NCBI RefSeq assembly: GCF_019711355.1
Contig: NZ_CP081297.1
Span: 1,116,001 to 1,180,000 of the forward strand
From: Qipengyuania psychrotolerans
GTDB taxonomy: Bacteria; Pseudomonadota; Alphaproteobacteria; Sphingomonadales; Sphingomonadaceae
Reading direction: 5' to 3'
Length of the DNA: 64,000 nucleotides
This document shows, piece by piece, positions 28,270 through 36,597 of this stretch. A model generated the notes under the pieces. It did no database searches and was not told where the DNA came from. It saw nothing but the letters and a program-made list of their open reading frames with translations. Each line of letters starts with the position of its first letter. Within the stretch, counting starts at the first letter, position 1. A program made the translations under genes and the position numbers.

Positions 28270-29492
28270 AACCGGTGGGTCCGATTCCCGAAGGCTATTC
28301 GGCAATTGATGGCGAGCTCGCGATCAGTGGGAGGCGCGTCTCCCAGCTTGTCGAAGAGGCGGGCCGGACTCCGTTATTCGTTTATTCAAAAGACCTGATT
28401 GCTCAAAGAATGGCCCACCTGCGGGGCGCTATGCCGGGCAGGATAAAGGTCAATTATGCTATAAAAGCCAATAGCTTTGCACCACTTCTTGAGTTCATAT
28501 CCAAAGAAGTTGAAGGGCTTGATATCGCTTCGGGCGGAGAGCTCGAAATACTCCAGGCACTGGGTATCGCAGGCGAGCGTATCAGTTTCGCCGGGCCCGG
28601 AAAGCGGGATGCGGAGCTGGAGGCTGCGATTGCTGCCGGAGCAACCCTCAATCTCGAAAGCGAAAACGAGGCGGCGCGCGCCTTGGCCATTGGCGAGCGG
28701 CTTGGCATCACACCGCGGCTTGCGATCCGGGTTAATCCCGATTTCGAGCTCAAAGGCTCTGGAATGAAAATGGGTGGCGGTGCGAAACCCTTCGGAATCG
28801 ATGCGGAACGTGTGCCGAAACTCGCGAAGGAAATTACCGATGCAGGCTGCGAGTGGCGCGGGTTACACATTTTTACCGGATCCCAGGCGCTAGGGGCGGA
28901 TGCCGTAATTGAGGCTCAGAACAATATCCTCGATCTGGCGGACAGGATTGCCAAAGAGGCAGGATTGAAACTGCCGAAACTCAATATGGGCGGGGGTTTC
29001 GGGATTCCCTATTTCGCCGGTGACACCGCACTGGACATAGAATCTGTTGGTCATTCGCTCTCTAAGAGACTGGAGAATCTACCAGAAAGCCTCGATGGCG
29101 CGGAGCTTTTCATTGAACTTGGCAGGTATCTGGTGGGCGAGGCTGGGGTGTACCTGACGCGGATCATCGACCGGAAAGTAAGCCACGGGGAGACCTATCT
29201 CGTAACTGACGGTGGCCTCCATCATCAATTGGCGGCGTCGGGCAATTTCGGGACCGTTGTAAGGCGGAACTATCCGGTAGCAATCGCATCGCACTTCGGG
29301 TCAGAACCTACTGAAATTGCTAACATTGTCGGCTGCCTGTGCACTCCGCTGGACCGATTGGCGGACAAGGCGCATCTGCCCCGGGCCGAGGTAGGCGACC
29401 TCGTTGCCGTGTTCTGCGCCGGTGCATACGGCGCCAGCGCCTCTCCAAGCGCATTTCTTGGACAAGGGCCTGCAAAAGAAGTCCTGATTTGA
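28266..29492 (+). CDS. PLP-dependent decarboxylase, exosortase A-associated
   Basis: 408 residues of the fold III (ornithine/diaminopimelate/arginine) decarboxylase group, TIGR03099 type. The PLP lysine is Lys67 in NYAIKAN; the phosphate-binding glycine loop is NMGGGFGIPY, and the C-terminal active-site segment is FCAGAYGASASP, carrying the cysteine used across the dimer interface. Amino-acid specificity is not readable. Its coupling to an AMP-forming ligase implies that it supplies, or reshapes, an amine or amino acid for the ligase/ACP pathway; this is inference. Confidence 0.9.
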   Translation: MKPVGPIPEGYSAIDGELAISGRRVSQLVEEAGRTPLFVYSKDLIAQRMAHLRGAMPGRIKVNYAIKANSFAPLLEFISKEVEGLDIASGGELEILQALGIAGERISFAGPGKRDAELEAAIAAGATLNLESENEAARALAIGERLGITPRLAIRVNPDFELKGSGMKMGGGAKPFGIDAERVPKLAKEITDAGCEWRGLHIFTGSQALGADAVIEAQNNILDLADRIAKEAGLKLPKLNMGGGFGIPYFAGDTALDIESVGHSLSKRLENLPESLDGAELFIELGRYLVGEAGVYLTRIIDRKVSHGETYLVTDGGLHHQLAASGNFGTVVRRNYPVAIASHFGSEPTEIANIVGCLCTPLDRLADKAHLPRAEVGDLVAVFCAGAYGASASPSAFLGQGPAKEVLI

Positions 29493-29653
29493 GACGCCTG
29501 CGATTTTCGTGGTAAAGCCAAGCGATTCCGCGGCTTCCGACACCTATGACTAACGGTATGTTCACCTTTTTCCGGCAACACGGCATGTGAAATTGGGAAT
29601 AGTGCGCGGCGTGCAATGTGTGTGCCGTGCAGGTTACGACAGGGAATTTGCGA
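29493..29653 (+). promoter_or_regulatory. Upstream region of the polysaccharide export genes
   Basis: This 161-base gap is the only sizeable break in the plus-strand arm of the locus and probably holds its second promoter. It contains a 7-base inverted repeat CACGGCA (29579-29585) / TGCCGTG (29623-29629) spaced 37 bases, and a GACAGGGAA ribosome-binding stretch before 29654. No convincing sigma-54 -24/-12 pair was found, although XrtA loci elsewhere are often linked to PrsK/PrsR. Confidence 0.4.
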
Positions 29654-30295
29654 ATGCGTTCGATCCGTTTCACTGCCTCGATTGCCGTGCTTTGCGCCGG
29701 CCTTTCGCTGGGCGGCTGCGCGACCACCGGCGGTGACGAACTGCCACCGGCGACTTTTGTCGCCTTGCAGGAAGAGCCCGGCGAAGAATACGTAATCGGT
29801 CCTCTCGACGAGTTGACCATCCACGTCTGGCGCAATCCCGAACTCGGGGCCGAGAAGATCCAGGTTCGTCCTGATGGGCGTGTCACGATCCCCTTGGTCA
29901 AGGATCTGCCAGCCGTCGGCAAAACGCCGTCCATGCTGGAAGAAGATATCCGTCTCCAGCTGAGCCAGTATATCGAAGATCCGCTTGTATCGGTCATCGT
30001 AAACGAGTTTGCTGGCACCTTCAGTCAGCAAATTCGCATTGTCGGTGCGACAGAGAAGCCTGCTTCGCTTCCATACCGTGCAAACATGACCGTGCTTGAT
30101 GCCATGATCTCGGTCGGTGGATTGAGCGAATTTGCCGCGGGCAACCGTTCCAAGCTGATCCGTTTCGATAAGGAGGCGGGCACACAGCGTGAATATGCGC
30201 TGCGCCTGACTGATCTGCTCAAGCGGGGCGACAGCGACGCCAATGTTCTGCTGCGTCCCGGAGACGTCATCATCATTCCCGAAAGCGCCTTCTAA
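29654..30295 (+). CDS. epsE: XrtA-system polysaccharide export lipoprotein (Wza-like)
   Basis: 213 residues from ATG 29654. The signal peptide ends in the lipobox LGGC with Cys22. The Poly_export (SLBB) domain follows: YVIGPLDELTIHVWRNPEL, then VRPDGRVTIPLV, and a second SLBB strand region PYRANMTVLDAMISVGGL ending in LLRPGDVIIIPES. It forms the outer-membrane/periplasmic exit channel for the polysaccharide. The short length is normal for the exosortase-linked subfamily. It starts the export block, 14 bases before the chain-length determinant. Confidence 0.92.
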   Translation: MRSIRFTASIAVLCAGLSLGGCATTGGDELPPATFVALQEEPGEEYVIGPLDELTIHVWRNPELGAEKIQVRPDGRVTIPLVKDLPAVGKTPSMLEEDIRLQLSQYIEDPLVSVIVNEFAGTFSQQIRIVGATEKPASLPYRANMTVLDAMISVGGLSEFAAGNRSKLIRFDKEAGTQREYALRLTDLLKRGDSDANVLLRPGDVIIIPESAF

Positions 30296-30309
30296 GGAAG
30301 AGCGGGGGC

Positions 30310-31830
30310 ATGCAGGACATTATCGACCAGTTTCGCAGCGCGCTGCACACGATCTGGAACCGCCGCTGGATAGCCTTGGCGGTGGCCTGGGCCGTTTGCG
30401 TGCTTGGATGGCTGGCCGTGGCAATGATCCCGAACAGCTATGAGAGCCGCGCCCGCATTTTCGTCGAGCTTGACGATGTACTGGGTGAGGAACTCGACAT
30501 TGCCAACGGCGGTGAAGAGGCGATTACTCGCGTCCGCCAAACCCTGACCAGCGCGAACAATCTGGAAAAAATCATCCGGTCGACCCAGCTAGGTGACAAG
30601 GTCCAGACCGATATCGAGATGCAGTCGGCGATCGCCAACCTGTCGGACAAGATCCGAGTCAGCCTGCAACAGGACAATCTGTTCGAAATCACTGCGACCA
30701 TCGGGCAGGGCAGCTTGTCTGACGCAGAAAATGCCAAGCTTTCCCAGGAAGTCGTCCAGCGGATGATCGACCTGTTCCGCGAACAGAACATCGCCGACAA
30801 CCGCGGAGACGTGGCGCAGACGATGATCTTCCTCGAGCAGCAGCTCGAAGAGCGCAAGAAAGAGCTCGAGACGATCGAGCAACGCCGCCTTGCGTTTGAA
30901 GCCGCTAATCCAGAAGCTGTTGTGGGAGCGGGGGCCAGCGCTTTGCGATTGCAGAACATGCGCAGTGAAATGCGTAATGTGGATGCCGATATTTCTGCCG
31001 CTCAAAGCGCTTTAGCAGCAATCAACGGTCAGATTGCCGGCACGCCGCGCACAATCGTCATGCCCGGTTCGGGCGGCGGCGCACGCGGTGCATTGATGCA
31101 GGCCGAGGCACAGCTTTCGAGCATGAGATCCCGCGGACTGACTGACAACCACCCCGACGTGATTTCTCAGACGCGGCAGGTCGAAGCACTTCGTCGCCAG
31201 ACGGCTGCAGAACCTGCGGATGCTGGTGGCTCGCTCAACCCGGCATATAGCTCGCTCGTCTCGATACGGACCGAACGTCAGGCTAACGTGCAAGCGTTGC
31301 AGGCACGTAAGGTCGCTCTTCAATCCGATATTTCCGCATTGATTGCATCGCAGGCTCAGGAACCCGCCGTAGCGGCTGAAGCGCGCCGTATCAGCCGCGA
31401 CTATGAAGTCCAGAAAGAGAAATACGACGAACTTCTTCAAAGCCGCGAGAGGATGCGCGTGCGGGGAGATTACGAGACCAATCGCAACTCTTTCCAGTTC
31501 GACGTCATTGATCCGCCGATCCTGCCGCAGAAGCCTGCAGCCCCCAACCGACCGATATTGCTGATTGGGGTTCTTCTGGCGGGCCTGCTCGCCGGAGCAG
31601 GGATTGCGTTCATGTTGGGTTTGCTCCGTTCGAGCTTCACGACTGCCGAGCGCCTGGAAAAAGCGCTGGAGCTGCCGGTAATCGGCACGGTTTCGCGTTC
31701 GCCAACGGAAAAAACCCGCATCCTTGAGAAACTTCGGTTGAAGCAATTCCTGGCCGGATCGGCAGGCTTGGCGGGCATCTGTCTTCTGCTGCTGCTGGTC
31801 GAGATCATCCAAGTCGGCTCGGTGGCTTGA
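30310..31830 (+). CDS. epsF: XrtA-system chain length determinant (Wzz/GumC-like)
   Basis: 506 residues. One transmembrane helix lies near residues 20-37 (ALAVAWAVCVLGWLAV), a long periplasmic coiled-coil follows (heptad-rich segments such as EQQLEERKKELETIEQ near 177-192), then PPILPQKPAAPNRP and a second helix near 415-435, with a third C-terminal hydrophobic segment. This is the polysaccharide co-polymerase architecture that sets chain length, here without a fused kinase domain. The kinase is the next gene. Confidence 0.92.
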   Translation: MQDIIDQFRSALHTIWNRRWIALAVAWAVCVLGWLAVAMIPNSYESRARIFVELDDVLGEELDIANGGEEAITRVRQTLTSANNLEKIIRSTQLGDKVQTDIEMQSAIANLSDKIRVSLQQDNLFEITATIGQGSLSDAENAKLSQEVVQRMIDLFREQNIADNRGDVAQTMIFLEQQLEERKKELETIEQRRLAFEAANPEAVVGAGASALRLQNMRSEMRNVDADISAAQSALAAINGQIAGTPRTIVMPGSGGGARGALMQAEAQLSSMRSRGLTDNHPDVISQTRQVEALRRQTAAEPADAGGSLNPAYSSLVSIRTERQANVQALQARKVALQSDISALIASQAQEPAVAAEARRISRDYEVQKEKYDELLQSRERMRVRGDYETNRNSFQFDVIDPPILPQKPAAPNRPILLIGVLLAGLLAGAGIAFMLGLLRSSFTTAERLEKALELPVIGTVSRSPTEKTRILEKLRLKQFLAGSAGLAGICLLLLLVEIIQVGSVA

Positions 31831-31834
31831 GGAG

Positions 31835-32836
31835 ATGAGCGTGAACAAGCCCACCAATATCTCTGCCGACGATCGGGAAAAATCGGCCAAACGCGCTTCG
31901 CTTCTCGAAAAGGCGAGCGACGCATTTGGTCTCGACAACCTTTCCCCGGCGGCGGTTCCCGTCATGCTGGAGAGCGACAAGGCGAAGAAGTTCGCTTCGA
32001 AGCGAAAAGTAACTGAGCAACCAGCGATTGCCGATCAACCGGTTCCGTCGCCTTCCGCAAACACGCCTACGAAGTTGGAACGACCTGCCGAAGTGCCAGC
32101 AGTGGCTTTCTCTGGCGACAGACAAACAGTTGCGCGCGAATTGCTGCGAGATCAGGGACTGATTGATCCGGATGGCGGCGCGTCGCGGCTCCTTGAAGAA
32201 TTCCGCATTGTGAAACGGCAGGTTCTTGCGACTGCCAAGGTCGAGGGCTCCGCCGCTTCGCGCAGGGTTTTGGTATGTTCGCCGCATCCGAACGAAGGCA
32301 AGACGTTCTGCGCTTTGAACCTTGCTCTGGCGATGGCCGCCGAACGTGACGGCGAAGTCCTGCTCATCGACGCCGATTTCGGAAAACCTTCCATTCTCTC
32401 GAAGCTCGGGCTTCATAGCGATACCGGTTTTATGGACGTGCTTGCCGACCCTTCGGCCCATGTCGAGGATCATGTCGTGGGGACCGATATACCCGGCCTC
32501 TGGGTCCTAGGCGCTGGTGCGCGGACTGGCCGTGATAGCGAATATCTGGCCAGCGAGCGCACATGGGAAGTGCTGAACCGCCTGACGCGCGGCGCGCCCA
32601 ATCGTATGATTGTTTTCGACAGTCCTCCGGCGCTTGCCGCAACTCCGGCTAGCGAACTGGCCAAGCATGTCGGGCAAGCATTGCTGGTGGCTCGCGCCGA
32701 TTCCACGGGACAGGTTGCCCTGGAGGATGCAATCGACCTCCTCTCTGCCTGCCCCGACATCCGCCTCCTTCTCAACGACGCCACGTTCAGCCCAAGCGGG
32801 CGAAAGTTCGGCAGTTATTACGGATATGGGGAGTGA
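31835..32836 (+). CDS. epsG: XrtA-system tyrosine-kinase-like P-loop protein
   Basis: 333 residues. The N-terminal 110 residues are low-complexity and likely disordered. The Walker A' motif HPNEGKT is at residues 151-157, Walker A-like strand VLLIDADFGKPS follows, and Walker B reads IVFDSPPAL. The C-terminal GSYYGYGE provides a small tyrosine cluster as expected for BY-kinases. It is the cytoplasmic partner of the chain-length determinant upstream (4-base gap) and controls polymerisation and export by cyclic autophosphorylation in relatives. Confidence 0.9.
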   Translation: MSVNKPTNISADDREKSAKRASLLEKASDAFGLDNLSPAAVPVMLESDKAKKFASKRKVTEQPAIADQPVPSPSANTPTKLERPAEVPAVAFSGDRQTVARELLRDQGLIDPDGGASRLLEEFRIVKRQVLATAKVEGSAASRRVLVCSPHPNEGKTFCALNLALAMAAERDGEVLLIDADFGKPSILSKLGLHSDTGFMDVLADPSAHVEDHVVGTDIPGLWVLGAGARTGRDSEYLASERTWEVLNRLTRGAPNRMIVFDSPPALAATPASELAKHVGQALLVARADSTGQVALEDAIDLLSACPDIRLLLNDATFSPSGRKFGSYYGYGE

Positions 32837-32843
32837 TCTGGCG

Positions 32844-34484
32844 ATGAAGCGGATCACTAACCTGGCAGCGATTCTCGCGTTCGCCTTTGCTTCTCCGGCC
32901 GCGGCGCAGGAGATGGGAGATGAAGATAGTTCGCGGGGTTCGGCTCAGCAGGCGGACCGCACGCGCATCGATCCGTATATCGAGGCGTCCCAGATATTCA
33001 CCTGGCAGTTTTACCCGGTCGACGAGCTAGTCACCTACACCCAGCTGGCCGCCGGTGTGGATGCGCAAATTCGCGGCCGCAACAGCGGGGCCGCCGTCGC
33101 GCTTCGCTATGAGCGCAATTTTGCCTGGAACGAGAATGCTCGCGACAATGATACTCTGACCGGCATTGTCCGCGGTTATACCGCGATAGTGCCGCGCACC
33201 CTCCAGATCGAAGCCGGTGCGCTCGCCAGCAGGACGCGTGTCGATCGTGCCGGGGGCTCGGTCCTCGCGCCAATCGTAGGGGACGATGACAATGTCTCCC
33301 AGACCTACGCGCTCTACGCCGGGCCGACTCTCACCACTCGCGTGGACGACGTCAAAATCGATGCCAACTACCGTATCGGCTATACCCGTGTTGAGGGTCC
33401 GGATTTTGTGACACTCGGCGGCAATGCCGTGGATGTGTTTGACGAAAGCATCTCGCAATCAGCGATGGTTCGCGCTGCAACCTCGGTGGGTGTTCCGTTT
33501 CCAATCGGCGTCGGTGTGGGCGCAGGCTATTATCAGGAAGACATCGACAATCTCGACCAGCGCGTACGCGATGCCTATGTCCGCGGCGATTTGACAGTCC
33601 CGGTTAATCCGACGCTTGCAATCGTGGCGGGGGCCGGATTGGAAAACGTCGAGGTCTCTGCGCGAGATGCCGTGCGCGACGTTGAAGGCAACCCGATTAT
33701 CGGCCCCGATGGCCGCTTTCTCGTGGATTCCGACAGTCCGCGCCGCATCGCATATGAAGCAGATGGCTTGATTTGGGATGTCGGCGTTATCTGGCGCCCG
33801 AGCAGCCGTACCGAATTGCAGGCAAGCTTCGGCCGCCGGTACGACAGCGACACCTATTACGGCAGCTTCACATGGAAGCCTACCAGTCGCTCGAACCTGG
33901 GCATTGCAGTATATGATTCCATCCAGGGCTTCGGCGGCACAGTGACCAATGCCCTGTCGGCACTACCTACCGATTTCGAAGTCATTCGCGATCCGATCAC
34001 CGGTGACATCACGGGATGCACCAGCCCGACAATCGGCAGCAATTGCCTGTCGGGTCTGCTGGGCTCGGTCCGCTCGTCCGTGTTTCGCGGACGCGGTGTC
34101 GCAGCCAGCTATACCCAGCAGGTCGGCCTCATGACGGCGGGAATTGCAGCAGGTTACGACAACCGCAAATTCATTGCAGCGCCCGAGACGGTGCTGGCCA
34201 TCGCCAATGATATCGTCGACGAATCCTACTATATCACGACCGGAGTGAGCGGCCCGATCTGGAGCGGTAGCTTCTCGGTGAACAGCTTCGCCAATTGGTT
34301 CGACAGCGGTATCGGCGATCTGGGTGATACCTTCAGCTACGGCAGTGCAGCGACATATCAGCAAAGCGTCTGGCGGAACCTGTCGGCGCGCGCTGCACTG
34401 TCTATCTACGCAGTCGACAACGAGATTACCGACGCCGATATTCGCGCGGCGAGTGCACTTCTCGGCCTGCGCTACGATTTCTGA
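32844..34484 (+). CDS. XrtA-associated outer-membrane beta-barrel protein
   Basis: 546 residues from ATG 32844, 7 bases after the previous stop. A signal peptide MKRITNLAAILAFAFASPAAAQ is followed by a chain of amphipathic beta strands (YIEASQIFTWQFYPVD, AALRYERNF-like, ASYTQQVGLMTAGIAAGYD) and a C-terminal strand ALLGLRYDF ending in Phe, the usual outer-membrane barrel signature. It matches the uncharacterised TIGR03016-type PEP-CTERM-associated family. It may act as the polysaccharide exit porin or surface scaffold. Two cysteines near residues 392 and 399 in CTSPTIGSNC may form a loop disulfide. Confidence 0.85.
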   Translation: MKRITNLAAILAFAFASPAAAQEMGDEDSSRGSAQQADRTRIDPYIEASQIFTWQFYPVDELVTYTQLAAGVDAQIRGRNSGAAVALRYERNFAWNENARDNDTLTGIVRGYTAIVPRTLQIEAGALASRTRVDRAGGSVLAPIVGDDDNVSQTYALYAGPTLTTRVDDVKIDANYRIGYTRVEGPDFVTLGGNAVDVFDESISQSAMVRAATSVGVPFPIGVGVGAGYYQEDIDNLDQRVRDAYVRGDLTVPVNPTLAIVAGAGLENVEVSARDAVRDVEGNPIIGPDGRFLVDSDSPRRIAYEADGLIWDVGVIWRPSSRTELQASFGRRYDSDTYYGSFTWKPTSRSNLGIAVYDSIQGFGGTVTNALSALPTDFEVIRDPITGDITGCTSPTIGSNCLSGLLGSVRSSVFRGRGVAASYTQQVGLMTAGIAAGYDNRKFIAAPETVLAIANDIVDESYYITTGVSGPIWSGSFSVNSFANWFDSGIGDLGDTFSYGSAATYQQSVWRNLSARAALSIYAVDNEITDADIRAASALLGLRYDF

Positions 34485-34497
34485 TAAGGACGTTTCG

Positions 34498-35700
34498 ATG
34501 TACGAGGAATTCTACGGCTTCTCTGAGCGCCCTTTCCAGTTAACACCGGATCCGGCGTTCTATTTCGAAAGCATCACGCACAGGAAGGCCCTGAGCTACC
34601 TCGGCTATGGCCTGAACCAGGGCGAGGGCTTCGTTGTCATCACCGGTGAAGTCGGCGCCGGTAAGTCCACGCTGGTCGCCCACCTCAAACAAAAGCTCGA
34701 TGATCGCCGCATGACTGTTGGTGAAGTGGTGACCAGCGCGCTTGACGGCGAAGAAATGATTCACGTTGCAGCGCGCAGTTTCGGCCTCGACGTCGACGGC
34801 GGCGACAAGGCGAGCGCGCTCGCTGCGATTGAACAGTTCCTGCATGAAGAGGCCCGCCAAGGCCGCCGGGTTTTGCTCATCGTCGACGAGGCGCAGAACC
34901 TCTCGATCGGTGCGCTGGAAGAGCTCAGGATGCTCTCGAACTTCCAGCTCGGATCGCATCCCTTGTTGCAGACCCTGCTGCTTGGCCAGCCGGAATTCAA
35001 ACACCTGCTCGCTCAGTCTGACGAACTTGAACAGCTTCGCCAGCGCGTGATTGCAGCGCATCATCTCGAAGCGATGCAGCCAGGCGAGATGGAGCCTTAT
35101 GTCTCCCACCGCCTAGAGCATGCAGGCTGGACCGGAAATCCGGAATTTGCCAGCGGCGTGTGGCCGCGCCTTCACAAGGCCACGCATGGTATTCCGCGCA
35201 AGGTCAACCAGGTGATGAACCGCCTGCTATTGATGGGTTCGCTCGAAGAGCAGGCTGTGCTTGAAGTCGATATGCTCGACGCGGTCATTGAAGAGATGGC
35301 GGTCGATGCATCTGCTGACGACGGCTCTGCCGACCCGCGCGTAAGGCCAGATCGAAATCTTCCAGCCAGCGACGCTATCGCAAGGGCGCGCACACAAGCA
35401 GCGCCTCCTGCCGCAATGTCTAAAGCGGATGGTGAAGCGCGGCAAAAGGGCCTTCTCGATGCGCAGATCGAGGCCATTGAGGGGGCATTCGCCGAGCGGG
35501 ACAAGCAAATGGTTTCGCTTCGCAGCGAAGTACAGAAGCTTGCGGCCACTCGCGCCGATGGCGGCGAAATGCCAGGTGACCTTGGTGACCGTCTGGCTGC
35601 TATCGAAGCGCGCCTCGACGAGCAGGAACGCTCGCTACGGCATGTGCTTGCGATGATGATCGACTATTTCGAGTCGGCCAGCACCCGCGAAGCTGCCTGA
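34498..35700 (+). CDS. XrtA-associated AAA ATPase (ExeA-like)
   Basis: 400 residues from ATG 34498. The N-terminus MYEEFYGFSERPFQLTPDP is the signature of ExeA/GspA-like ATPases. Walker A GEVGAGKST is at residues 50-58, Walker B VLLIVDEAQNL near residue 125. The C-terminal third, after about residue 280, is charged with heptad-like helices. It fits the TIGR03015-type XrtA-associated ATPase. Role inferred: energising or organising envelope assembly; no peptidoglycan-binding domain is evident. Confidence 0.9.
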   Translation: MYEEFYGFSERPFQLTPDPAFYFESITHRKALSYLGYGLNQGEGFVVITGEVGAGKSTLVAHLKQKLDDRRMTVGEVVTSALDGEEMIHVAARSFGLDVDGGDKASALAAIEQFLHEEARQGRRVLLIVDEAQNLSIGALEELRMLSNFQLGSHPLLQTLLLGQPEFKHLLAQSDELEQLRQRVIAAHHLEAMQPGEMEPYVSHRLEHAGWTGNPEFASGVWPRLHKATHGIPRKVNQVMNRLLLMGSLEEQAVLEVDMLDAVIEEMAVDASADDGSADPRVRPDRNLPASDAIARARTQAAPPAAMSKADGEARQKGLLDAQIEAIEGAFAERDKQMVSLRSEVQKLAATRADGGEMPGDLGDRLAAIEARLDEQERSLRHVLAMMIDYFESASTREAA

Positions 35701-35724
35701 CGGCGCTGGGGGCGGGGGCAGACC

Positions 35725-36597
35725 ATGGGAGAAAGCAGCATCGTCAACGGCCTTTCGGTCGACGTCGAGGACTGGTTTCAAGTCGGCGCTTTCGAAGACA
35801 CGCTGAAACGCGAGGATTGGGATAGCCTCCAATTGCGGGTCGGTGACAATGTCGCCCGTATTCTCGACCTTTTTGATGAAGCCGGAGTGAAGGCAACGTT
35901 CTTCACGCTTGGCTGGGTGGCAGAACGCAACAAGCAGGCCATGCGCGCCATCGTTGACCGCGGTCACGAGCTCGCCAGCCACGGCTATGATCACACGCGC
36001 GTATTCAAGTTTACCCGCCAGGAATTTGGCGAAGACCTCGCAAGAGCGCAGGCGATCCTCGAGGACGCCGGCGGCGCTCCCATCAATGGCTACCGTGCGC
36101 CAAGCTTCTCCATCGACGCCCGCAACCCTTGGGCACATGAAGTGCTGGCCGAGCACGGTTATGTCTATTCTTCAAGCGTGGCACCGGTAGTTCACGATCA
36201 CTACGGTTGGCGGGAAGCGCCTCGGTTCGCGTTCAATCCGGTTCCGGGAAGCGACCTCGTGGAAATCCCGGTCACGACCGCCCTGCTTGCAAATCGCCGT
36301 CTTGCAGCGGGTGGGGGCGGCTTCTTCAGAGTGCTGCCCTACGGATTCAGCACTTGGGCCATCAAACAGGTCAACCGCACAGACGGGCGGCCCGCGGTCT
36401 TTTATTTCCATCCATGGGAAGTCGATCCGGACCAGCCGCGCGTTACGAATGCTCCGCTACGCTCTCGGCTGCGGCATTACACAAACCTTTCCAAGATGGC
36501 CGGCAAGCTGAGCGATTTGCTCGGTGATTTTGCCTGGGGCCGGATGGATGAACTGGCCGAGCGGGAAAAGGCGCGCGCACTGGACTGGGCGGCGTGA
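35725..36597 (+). CDS. XrtA-system polysaccharide deacetylase
   Basis: 290 residues, carbohydrate esterase 4 fold with C-terminal DUF3473. Metal and catalytic residues are visible: Asp13 and Asp16 in SVDVEDWF, His86 and His90 in SHGYDHT, the arginine motif GYRAPSFSID near residue 119, and the C-terminal His in YFHPWEVDP. It removes N-acetyl groups from the polysaccharide, making it cationic. No signal peptide is present, as usual for this subfamily. It overlaps the FemAB gene by 4 bases (GTGA). Confidence 0.92.
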   Translation: MGESSIVNGLSVDVEDWFQVGAFEDTLKREDWDSLQLRVGDNVARILDLFDEAGVKATFFTLGWVAERNKQAMRAIVDRGHELASHGYDHTRVFKFTRQEFGEDLARAQAILEDAGGAPINGYRAPSFSIDARNPWAHEVLAEHGYVYSSSVAPVVHDHYGWREAPRFAFNPVPGSDLVEIPVTTALLANRRLAAGGGGFFRVLPYGFSTWAIKQVNRTDGRPAVFYFHPWEVDPDQPRVTNAPLRSRLRHYTNLSKMAGKLSDLLGDFAWGRMDELAEREKARALDWAA

